Below, one piece after another: positions 55,280 through 64,000 of a stretch of 64,000 nucleotides of DNA; positions within the stretch are counted from its first letter, which is position 1, and each line of letters begins with the position of its first letter. The DNA comes from Isoetes taiwanensis (taxonomy: Eukaryota > Streptophyta > Lycopodiopsida > Isoetales > Isoetaceae), in NCBI GenBank assembly GCA_021234155.1, contig JAJEKV010000073.1, positions 620,213 through 684,212 on the forward strand. Reading direction: 5' to 3'. Under the pieces are notes generated by a model. The model was not told the DNA's origin. It did not search any database and was given only the letters and a program-made list of their open reading frames with translations. Made by a program: the position numbers and the translations under genes.

Positions 55280-55500
55280 TTTTTTTTTTTTTTTTTTTTT
55301 GAAGGGCGTCAAGCTTTATTCACCAACTAGAAACCGTAGCAACATAAATGCAAAGACAGGGATTATAACCCGAAGTGGACAAACCGATCCAACCGAGCAC
55401 AACCACACCGCCTATGCAAAAGAATGAATCAAGGTAAGTATGCGGATCGATTACTTTCTTCTCTTGATCAAGAGAAGAACAATTGTAAGCCATAACAATT

Positions 55501-57042
55501 TTATCTTAAGCCTTGAAGAACAACCTCATCTGCGGTATCTATGCCCTTAAAGATAAACAACCTCCTTCTCTTCCGATTGACCATAAAAGCCACCGCATGC
55601 GAGATGAAAAGCTTCGTTTCGTTGTTTGGGCCAAGCATCGGGGATAGATAGCGAGCAAAATTTGCTGGGCTAGATCGAGACGTGCCAAAAGGGTCAACAA
55701 CCAAGACCATGCTGCCCAAGCCTCTCACACAAGAAAAACAATGCTCAATACTCTCAACCCTTTGCCGGCATAAAGGGCGAGCTCCAAATCCGATTATCCA
55801 TTTTATGGACTAACCTGTTGACTCTCGGGCATCTATGGATCACTTGCCACCACAAAACTACTACTTTGGGGTGAAGCAACTTATCCCATACCCATATCCA
55901 AACACTTTTCCATTGTGGTGAGGGACTGAAGATGCCATCTATTAGATGGAGGCGGGGATTTCAGAATCGCAAGCAATTTATACCACGAAGACACAAACCG
56001 CCTCGGCCGGATATCCCGATGGCAACCCCATATGACTACCTCAATCGTGGACCCGAAATCCTGTGGCAACAATGCGGCAATATGATTCCAGTTACTCGTC
56101 CCATCTGCATACAACAAGAACTTTGTTCTAAATGCTTCCCATGACATGAGATGATCAGACTCATACCAAGCTGCAATAGTATTGATACCAGCTGCTACCC
56201 ATCGTCGTTGTGTCTTTGGATGAACAACCACACTTAGAGGCACATTCTCTGGAGTGTCCTGCAAAGGAATCCACCAAAGATGGAGTGGACAAGCAAGACA
56301 TGCCTCAGGGATTAATATGGAAAAGAGACCGGACAAAGGTCCCAAGCCGCAAAGCAACCCCTTTAGAAAGGGAGAAGCATTAGGATACGGATGCATATGA
56401 TAAAGCAAAGCCCAAGGAAGGAGGGGCTTAATGGAAGCCTTATGAAATGGGAGACAATGCTGAATCGACTGCACCAACAACCTCAGGCCAGGAGAATCAT
56501 CCTTACCAATGAAAATCCTCCAAATGAACTTTGATATCATCACCTTGCTTTGGAGGTGAAAATCCAACATACCAAGACCACCAGCTGCCTTAGGTCTAAT
56601 GCATTTTAAGCCCAAGCTACCTTGACCACTTTGCTCCTAACTCATTTCCACCCCAAATAAAATTTCTGACGATATCGCACAATCTCCTCCATCTTACATG
56701 CATGAGACTAGTAAAGCGTACGCCATGTAGACATGAGTATTACTAAGAACACATTTAGCCACGCAGTGATTCTACGGGCATGGACCGGTTTAGGCGTATT
56801 CCACCAAAACAAGTGCTTTTGCAACCCACTAATGATTTCATCCCAAGCATCCAAGCGCGAGACATGAATTCCAACCGGGATACCAAGCAACTTTGTGGTA
56901 TTGCCATGCGAAGAATCTTCCAAGGATAGTCCAAAATACGAGGAGGGATGGGACCGTCCAACGTCCACAAAAGTCGTACATTTTTGCCACCCTACAAGAA
57001 CTCCCCGATGCTAAGGAGAATGTGTCTAATAATAGCTTAGCA
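55501..57042 (-). pseudogene. LINE ORF2 C-terminal region
   Basis: The 244-codon block (56615-55881) begins MGLKCIRPKAAGGLGMLDF, the conserved post-RT segment of plant LINEs. It continues through RRWVAAGINTIAAW to a region near 55860 encoding VVVLWWQVIHRCPRVNRLV, resembling the zf-RVT domain. Smaller shifted blocks (57077-56708) link it to the RT. It is broken by frameshifts. Confidence 0.78.
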
Positions 57043-58289
57043 TTACGAAGATTCTCGAAATCGGCAATTAGGAACAAAAAGTGTCATCGGCATATTGGTT
57101 ACATACCTCTTGAGAACCATCGTCCATTGGGAGGCCTTGAATAACACCATCTTGGGTAGCCACGAGAAGAGCTGGGACAAGACTTCTGCCACAATTGTGA
57201 AAAGCAAGGGTGCTAAGGGACAACCACAATCAATTCCTCTACCCACTACAAAAATATCCGATGGCTCGCCCTCGAAAAGGACAGATGATCCGGGCTGATG
57301 TATGGAGCTTCATGACATTCCTTGTGAATGACTCCCAAACCCAAGTGCAAGAAGACACTTCTCAAGAAGCCCCAATCAACACTATCGTAGGCTTTAGCAA
57401 AATCAAGCTTAAGATACATCGCTCTATGACCACGTAAATCGGGCCCAATATATTCCTTCATATCGCGGCAGCCGTTGTTGAGAATACAACGACGAGGGAG
57501 AAAGCCAGATTGTGTTGACGAGATAGCGTCAGCCAAGATGTCTCGGACTCTTTCTGCCAATGTCTTAGCAAAGATCTTGTACACAGAGGAAAGCAATGTA
57601 ATAGGTCGCCAGTCAGAAATAGTCTTGGGTTCCTTGTTCTTTGGAATGAGAGAGATACAACCTGTATTCAAAATCTTATCAAGGCTCCTAAATCTCTGAA
57701 ACTCACAAAAGGCATCATATATGTCATCCTCCAACCAGTCCCAGCACTTCTGAAAGAATTCAATAGGAAAGCCATCAAGACCCGGGCATTTATCCCTTTT
57801 CAAGAGAGCCACAGCTGCTTTTAAGTCCTCCTTCACAATATTAGACTCAAGAAGCAACCTCTGCTCTTCAGAAACAATGCGACGCACCTTAGTCAACACA
57901 GCCAATTGCATGTCCTTCTGAAAGGGCAATGGGTGTCGTGCAAAGAATGAAGAAAAGTGATGATGAAGATACTGCTTAAGATTCACCGGATCGGAGATAA
58001 GAGCACCATCTGGCAGCACCAAAGAATGTATAGAAGTGGCGAGTTTCCTTCTTCTTGCAGCCGCAAAAAAGAACCGGGTACATCTATCACCGTCCTTGAA
58101 CCACTGCAACCCTGCCTTCACTTTGGCTTCAGTAACTTTTACAGTTTCTATAGCCTTGATCTGAGATAATAACTCCTTTTCTCTGACTCCATTAGTATGG
58201 CCACGAGCGCGGAGTACTTCTAATTCCTGGTACAATGCAGTCAATAGCCCTCTAGCCCGCCAGCTCGACTCTCCCATATTCTTTTGCAA
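57043..58289 (-). pseudogene. LINE ORF2 reverse transcriptase
   Basis: The 347-codon block contains GLQWFKDGDRCTRFFFA, KCPGLDGFPIEFFQKCW, ISLIPKNKEP, DWRPITLLSSVYKI and KLDFAKAYDSVDW (palm motif A). The next block (57246-57043) holds DCGCPLAPLLFTIVAEVL (motif B), with the ADD box frameshifted to MPMTLF. This is a plant L1-type RT. The frame change just before motif B and the altered catalytic box remove activity. Confidence 0.9.
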
Positions 58290-59170
58290 ATGACTTCACT
58301 GCAGACAACGCTGCAACAACCCCAGACATGCCCCTACGAGGTGAGAAGGCCCGAGACCAAGCCCGACTACAGCCAACTTTGAACTCATCATCCTCCAGGT
58401 ACTTGCAATTAAGCTTAAAGTAGGTCCTGGTAGGTCGATGACAATTAGCCACATCATTAGTTAGAAGTTGTGGATTATGATCAGACACAGAGCTATCCAG
58501 AAGATTTGAGGGACGAAAATCCGCTAGCCGAGCAAAATGCACAAGTATTAAAGTATCCTCTATCATGCCTTGCATAAGCTCGCCAGCTCTGTCGTCCAAC
58601 CATTACACCACGTAAAGGGACTGATCACCATCAATCTCCATAAAGACCATCATGTAAAAGGCGTAGCCATTGCTCTCGCCGAATCCTTGCACCACTTCAG
58701 AGCCGCGACCACTTCTATCTCTTTCCAACTCGACCATATTGAAGTCGCCAACGAGCAACCATGCAACATTTTGTCCAAGCTGGAGAACTTTACTCCTCAG
58801 AGTTGCCCACAAAGCACCACGCTGACGAGGTCTATTATGAGCATACACATTTATCAAACCCCATTCTTGGCCCTTATCTTTCCATTTGATTATTATCCAC
58901 CGCCCGAACCTATCTGTTTGAGTAAAAGTGACATCCACAGATGACTTCCATGCAGTAAGCACACCAGCCTTAGATGCATCAGCAGCAGACACCAAGACAT
59001 TATAGTCCCGTCCAAATACATTAGCTACTTTATGTACATCACCGCGGCGGCATTTATGCTCTTGGAGGCAACAAAAGGTCGTAGAAAACTTAGACAGGGT
59101 AAAGAGACAACCTGCTTCTTTTACTTGGGGAAGAAGCCACTCCCCTCACATTCCAAGACAACAGGTTCAT
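58252..59170 (-). pseudogene. LINE ORF2 apurinic-like endonuclease
   Basis: The minus strand at about 59167 encodes NLLSWNVRGV, the N-terminal active-site strand. In the frame of 58995-58603 come VTFTQTDRFGRWIIIKWKD, WGLINVYAHN and WLLVGDFNMVE (GDFN box). After one in-frame stop (58603-58605) the same frame continues with WLDDRAGELMQG and LDSSVSDHNPQLLT (SDH box). A frameshift occurs near 59090. It would nick the target for primed reverse transcription. Confidence 0.88.
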
Positions 59171-60150
59171 GTGGCCAAAATATTATGCTCCACCTCCATA
59201 CCAATAGAGCCAGCCTCAACCATGTCCATCTCGCATGGTTCTGAAGGGAGGTCAGCCCACCTCGTCCTGGAAATTGGCAAGGGGGAGCCTCCTCTCTGTT
59301 CCACCCTTCCATTGTTTTGTTCAGCACTTGGTGAGGGAGAGCCTCCTCTCTGCTCTACCCCCCCATTATTTTGTTGGGTAACTGGCAAGGGAGAGCCTCC
59401 TCTCTGCTCCACCCTTCCATGCAAATTATCAGAATCGCTCATGACATGTGACACATGTTGACTAGCCTTATTGCGTGCAGCTCTTTTCCAATTAACATTT
59501 GTCCATCCCTCTTGGGCATTTTCATGATGTTCTTGAACACTTTCATGCCGCTCTTGCAATTCCTGGATCTTCTGTAACTTAGCCCTAGCATCCTCTTCAA
59601 AAGCGGGAGTATGCACAATCTTCTGTGGGATAGTGGTTTTAGCAGCCGATGGAGTAGCAACAACAGAGGTCGCAGTAGCATTGGCAGAAGGGACAACAGA
59701 GGGTAATGGAGACACAACAGAGGTAGGAGGCACAGAGGAAGAAGGGACCATTGCAGGGCGATCTCTTTTAGCACGAAAATTTGCAAATAAAGCAAGTTGA
59801 GGAAATAAATCAGCAAGCTGAGGGCCATTGAGCAATTGCAAAGCATACTTCAGAAAGATAGGGCCACTTTTCACAACCACACAAATCGGGAAGACCGCTG
59901 ACCAGGGAAGAGAAACACAAATTTTAGCACCATCAACAATAGAATGGGCCAGATGAGTACCTAGACCATTAGCAATACTGATAAGAAACTCCGGCACCAA
60001 GAGATCAGGAGGAAGATTAGGAATAGAAAACCAACATGGCATCCTAAGAGCAGGAGTCATACCAGGAGAAAATCCAGCAGTAAGGCTGGTACAAAATATA
60101 ATCACTCCACATTGGGTCCACACCACGTGCCACCGTTGCTCAACAACCAA
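59167..60150 (-). CDS. LINE ORF1 protein, DUF4283-like with C-terminal repeats
   Basis: The 327-residue open frame is intact from its ATG. The N-terminal part (PALRMPCWFSIPNLPPDLL, FLISIANGLGTHLAHSI, GAKICVSLPW, ICVVVKSG) follows the pattern of plant LINE gag-like DUF4283 domains, which bind the element RNA. A Pro/Ser/Thr/Ala-rich middle and a Gln/Glu-rich helix (KIQELQERHESVQEHHENAQ) follow. The C-terminus has three tandem repeats of about 19-20 residues, VEQRGGSPLP...QQNNG (about 59420-59265). The true N-terminus may lie further upstream (to about 60950), since the DUF4283 start is missing and upstream frames are broken. The stop is 4 bases from the ORF2 start. Confidence 0.7.
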   Translation of the reverse strand: MVVEQRWHVVWTQCGVIIFCTSLTAGFSPGMTPALRMPCWFSIPNLPPDLLVPEFLISIANGLGTHLAHSIVDGAKICVSLPWSAVFPICVVVKSGPIFLKYALQLLNGPQLADLFPQLALFANFRAKRDRPAMVPSSSVPPTSVVSPLPSVVPSANATATSVVATPSAAKTTIPQKIVHTPAFEEDARAKLQKIQELQERHESVQEHHENAQEGWTNVNWKRAARNKASQHVSHVMSDSDNLHGRVEQRGGSPLPVTQQNNGGVEQRGGSPSPSAEQNNGRVEQRGGSPLPISRTRWADLPSEPCEMDMVEAGSIGMEVEHNILAT

Positions 60151-61034
60151 AGATCATCAAAAACGATCAAAAGAACTTATCCAAAGATCTTTAAAGTAAT
60201 GATAAGGTGGCAACCCTAATCTCCGAAGATGACCAACAACCAATAGCCAAGCTTCCTACTATCAAGAAATGCTCCAAAGATATTGACCAACCACACTAAA
60301 CGACAACAAGTTACTAATACACTTCTTGTAAGTCATGATCAATCTCGACCACATTGTACCCAGACGCTTGAAGAGTATTCTTACACATTTCAGGCTGATA
60401 GAAAACTTCAACAGAAGGTAACTGAAGTTCCAACTGTGTCTCCTTTGCTCGCAACTCACCCAAAAGATTACTAAGATCTCTTTTATTATCCTCGAATCAT
60501 CACATCAATAGTCAGAAACACAACACGCCGCCAGACGTAGTTGAAGACAAGTCCTTCTTGATCCAATCACTAAAGCGCCCTCGCTAGCATTTACTCCAGA
60601 AGTTGAGGACCTCCAAGGAAGTGGACGGGACTGATCTTTGTTAGAATTGACACCGGCCGGCCGAGGCACCATCCACGTAAGCATTACCGCTATTCAAAGC
60701 ACTTGTACTCTTCGTTGCACCAGCCACCGGGGTGCCAAAACAGGAAAATCAGCATCTTGAAAGACATTCTCACTATAAGCCAAAGGGTTAACATGCAATG
60801 CCAAATTTGCCCCCTGCACCGGCATGGATACGAGGGTTTTGCAGGCAGCTTGGAAGTTGACGCCATAGAGCCGAAACTGTCAGGGCCGAAAAGGCAATCA
60901 GCCGGAACCTAAAACCTGCGATGCCACACACCGTTGGAAAGAGCTCTGAATCAGCTTTCCAACGAGCCAAAGAACACCGTAATCCAAGGTCTGTAGCTCA
61001 AGATATGAGCACAAACGTAAAGCAGCCTCCGGCC

Positions 61035-61756
61035 AACAAATTTGCGATAATACCCCGCTAATCCCAAAAATGATCTTACCTCTTTCACCGTCTTTGGTGT
61101 GGGCCAATCTCTAACTGCCTCAATCTTGGAAGGATCTGGCTCTAATCCCTTTTCTGAAATTACATGCCCAAGATATACCAATCTAGTTTGTGCAAAAGAA
61201 CACTTAGATAGCTTACCATACAACTTTTCTCGTCGCAAAATAGCTAATGTCTGCTTTACATGTTCCACATGCTCCTCTAATGTCCTGGAATATACCAAAA
61301 TATCATCAAAGAAAACCAATATAAACTTATCCAGGAAAGATCGGAATATCTCGTTCATTAGGTGCATAAAAGTGGCAGGAGCATTTGTCAACCCAAAGGG
61401 CATTACAACAAACTCGTAATGTCCGTAGCGTGTCCTAAAGGCAGTCTTGTAAATATCTGTATCCTTGATCCGGATCTGATGATATCCAGATCGTAGATCA
61501 ATTTTTGTGAAGTACTTAGCTTGCCCCAACTGATCAAATAACTCATCAACCCTAGGCAATGCATATCTATTCTTCACTGTAATCTGGTTAAGCATGCGAT
61601 AGTCAATACATAATCTTAAAGTCCCATCTTTCTTTTTTACAAACAAAACTGGCGCACCAAATGGAGAAACACTCGGCCGTATAAACCCTTGTTCCAATAA
61701 TTCCGCCAACTGTTTCTTCAATTCGGCCATCTCTAATGCATGAAATCTATATGGTG
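61035..61756 (-). pseudogene. Gypsy reverse transcriptase, N-terminal two thirds
   Basis: The block is open from 61756: [95 protein letters not shown] (catalytic FFDD form of YVDD) and [18 protein letters not shown], where the LINE interrupts. Upstream the match ends at [10 protein letters not shown], so finger-domain start, protease and gag are lost to the junction near 61756. This part alone has no stop or frameshift. Confidence 0.92.
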
Positions 61757-64000
61757 GCGGGTAAAAGCACGTTAGGGTGATAAAATATTGGGTCATTTTA
61801 ATACATATACATTTTTAGAAATGTATAATAATTAACGTGAATTTTGGTTTTTTTTTTTTCGGCCGAAAATAGGCATATCGAAAATTCCCTCCAATTCTTT
61901 CTTCCCCGTTCTTGTTTCTTTGTCATTTGATCTCTCTGCTTTTACCGTCGGCGATCCGCACTCGATCTCGCAGTTTACTAAAAGCACGCTTCTTCCGTCG
62001 CTTGGCCATTCTCAACAAATCAAAGGTACAATCGCCTTCTTCCCTAGTTTTTTTTCTTTCTCACAAGTTAATTTATTACTTTAGGTTTTTGTTTACATGT
62101 GCAAGCTCGATTGTTGCACCTTTAGGACAATTAAAAGATATTTTTTGTTGCATTGCAGGTATAGACAATGGCAAAGACACCAAAGAAGAGTGCTGCCCGC
62201 ATCAGTCCAAAAATCTCCCGTGGCTTCCAAAGCAGGGACACATTTGAAGTCCGGAAGTCCCGGGCGCAGCAAGGAGGACACAAGATTTTCTCGCAAGGGA
62301 TCCGCTAATATGAAATTCAAGGAAAAATTTGCAGAGTACAACTCTTTAGTGACGTAAGTTTGGGGATCTAAGGAACCTACCGTGTACGGGTACAAGGATG
62401 AGTCGGTGAAGTTGGAAGACCAGTGCACATTTTTTAAGTGGTATGAGTTTGCATTCGGTAGGAAAGATGTACGTAATCACTATGTTCCCCTCAGATTTTG
62501 CTAGAGCATTTGCCTTACACTTAAAAGGTGAATCAGCTTGATTGGGATGATGTTAAAAACAGCCACAAACTAAAAGCAAGGTCAAAGAACTGAGGGTTTT
62601 GACCAAGTTGTAATAATAAGTCCAAAGAATGCCAAGGGCCACAAGTCCTATGATACTTTCTACAAAAAAAAGAGGATCCGAACAGTTTGAATGTATTTCT
62701 TGAGAGCAGATCCTCTTTGAAGGAAAGCATATGTAAGGAGATGCACTTTACAGGAGACGAGACCGCAGCTATATAAGAGACTTTGAAGCATAAGGAAGGG
62801 GAAAGGGCAAGATATTCAAAGCTAGTCCATGAGGCGGAGACTAATTACTTGAATCTGATGTCGAGTTGGAGGCATTTCAACAGCAGATGGATGGAAGTGA
62901 CGGTAGTGCTATGAAGTTTGAGCACATAAAATGGAAGGTGGAGGATGCAATTGCGCTGCAGAAGAGCAAGCGGGGCGGATCTAGCCGAGCTTAGCAAGGA
63001 AGTGGAAGCAAAAGCATCCGAAGTTGAGGCAGCCTAGATTCTCAACTCAATTTAAGGTCTTCAAAGAAGAGAGCAATTGAGGAGGGGGACACAAAGATTT
63101 TGGAGTTGAGGGAGTTCTTAGATCACTCCTCGGTCCCTTAGCTTGCAGCCTCCTCCTCTTTCTTTGATTTCATTTCAGAGAGCGACCAAATGCTGATTTT
63201 CGATCCCGCACAAATTAAGAAGCAAAGTGTTTTGGTTCCTCCCCGGTATTGGCATCTTGCGCACATCCCATCGCCTATTATGTATCTCCTATCTTGCTAG
63301 CACAAGGAACAATCACATGGTACCAGTCACTGCACATGGGATGTGAATCTACCTCGTGCATTGGGGCTGATTGGAAAAGGTAAGCATGCATATTCGATTT
63401 CTTTCATGTCTTTCTTTATTAGTTCAGTGTAAGATTGGTAGATGGATATTAGTTAGAAGTTGTGCATTGGTTGTGCATTAATTGTTCTGTAGTATATTAA
63501 TTACATTTGGGTTTTAAAATGTAGGTTGAAGTGAAGATTTGTAGGGTTGGATCGCTTTTGCTTTTCTAGGCTGGTGTAAAAACATCATCTTAGTACATGC
63601 ATATTATTAATGTGCATGGTGTACAAAGTGTTGCCGATAATATTGAGGAGTTACTTTTATGTACTAAGAAAATAGGATAAGTAGGTAACTCACTGTGTGT
63701 ACATTTGTATAACATGTGGTCTTCTACCGGGGACATTTTGATACATGTCAGACTCTATGATACATTTTAATGCAATTACAAATTTCCAAAGAAGCTTTTC
63801 TACACGCTTGGCTCCAAATACATATATCTAATATATCTAATACAAATACATGGAATGCATTTATGAATTCTTTTTTCTAGGAAGCTTTCTACATTTGGAT
63901 GTGTGTACATAAAAACATATATTTTCTCGCAATACGTATACATGGAATACATTTGGAATTGGATTGTACATTGCTTTTCCGATTGTACATTTCTTTCACC
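61757..64000 (+). other. Unrelated DNA truncating the Gypsy element; unrecognised spliced gene remnant
   Basis: Gypsy homology ends near 61756 at GGCGGGTAAAAGCACG. On the plus strand a UTR-like T/C-rich stretch (61880-62025) ends AAAG|GTACAATC, and TTGCATTGCAG (about 62158) precedes an ATG at 62168 encoding MAKTPKKSAARISPK, suggesting a 5'-UTR intron. After a frame change come MKFKEKFAEYNSLV, TVYGYKDESVKLED and CTFFKWYEFAFGRKD. I do not recognise the family; CxFFxW is weakly like GRF-type zinc ribbons. Purine-rich Glu/Lys coding-like sequence continues to about 63160, with stops. 63400-64000 is AT-rich without features. It could be a DNA transposon whose far end lies outside the window. Confidence 0.4.

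Larger units (their letters stand above)
55280..61034 (-). mobile_element. L1-type LINE, near full length (5.75 kb), nested in Gypsy RT
   Basis: The element is bounded by perfect 17-bp target duplications. Its 3' end (left) has 21 T on the plus strand, and on the minus strand AATAAAGCTTGACGCCC before the poly-A, the typical plant LINE terminus. ORF1 (60150-59167) precedes ORF2 (endonuclease from 59170, RT 58289-57043, zinc-finger-like RVT region near 55880-55800). ORF2 has several frameshifts and at least one stop, so it is dead. Perfect target repeats with a broken coding region suggest insertion of an already defective copy, or fast decay. Confidence 0.93.
45832..61756 (-). mobile_element. 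Ty3/Gypsy chromovirus-type retrotransposon, nested and 5'-truncated
   Basis: Minus-strand order: RT (61756-61035), RNase H (55262-54800), integrase (54871-53777), C-terminal chromodomain-type region (53630-53330), polypurine tract, then the 3' LTR ending at 45832 inside a kinase copy. A Helitron interrupts the LTR and a LINE interrupts the RT; removing both restores continuity. Gag and protease are missing because the element is cut at about 61756 by other DNA. Several frameshifts make it non-autonomous. AGTTA (45827-45831) is the candidate 5-bp target duplication; its partner lies outside the window. Confidence 0.85.

Overview
This window is land-plant nuclear DNA, made almost entirely of mobile elements and their wreckage, with very little intact coding sequence. 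Plant origin is supported by a U2 snRNA gene with a plant-type USE plus TATA promoter, intronless CDPK/PEPC-kinase-like genes, a MUCI70/TOD1-type (DUF616) glycosyltransferase fragment, a Helitron with plant-style termini, a chromodomain-type Ty3/Gypsy element and plant L1-type LINEs. I cannot fix the lineage further from sequence alone.

Layout. 1-1016: 2.7 tandem monomers of about 375 bp carrying a degenerate tRNA-like (Pol III A/B box) module. 1015-16914: a large imperfect inverted repeat (arms about 1015-5545 and 11100-16914). Each arm carries its own later insertions: a 5'-truncated LINE with a 19-bp target duplication in the left arm; a GC-rich LINE fragment and a 941-bp insertion with a 9-bp duplication in the right arm. 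The spacer holds a decayed GC-rich LINE with a long CT microsatellite. 18028-18725: decayed exons of a mitochondrial (adenine-nucleotide/BT1-like) carrier on the minus strand. 19302-19494: U2 snRNA with USE and TATA. 19488-45831: a field of direct segmental duplications carrying six copies or fragments of one kinase gene, only one of which (26238-27077) has an uninterrupted frame. Between two fragments lie two GC-rich LINE copies head to head (29597-35205). 40645-43530: a candidate MITE, a 600-bp-arm palindrome, three nested stem-loops with covarying helices and an array of nine short hairpins. 45832-61756: a minus-strand Gypsy element that cut the sixth kinase copy. A 5.1-kb Helitron sits in its LTR and a 5.75-kb LINE in its reverse-transcriptase domain (perfect 17-bp target duplication). 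61757-64000: different DNA that truncates the Gypsy element, with one unrecognised spliced gene remnant.

How it works together. The only plausible functional units are the kinase at 26238-27077 and the U2 snRNA; even these carry changes at important positions (glycine-rich loop, Sm site). The rest reads as a stratigraphy. Kinase duplications came first, then retroposon and MITE insertions that mark some copies and not others, then Gypsy into a kinase fragment, then Helitron and LINE into Gypsy. The Helitron carries intron-containing exons of a host glycosyltransferase gene. Three large inverted structures (1-17 kb, 30.5-35.2 kb, 41.3-42.5 kb) could produce double-stranded RNA if transcribed.
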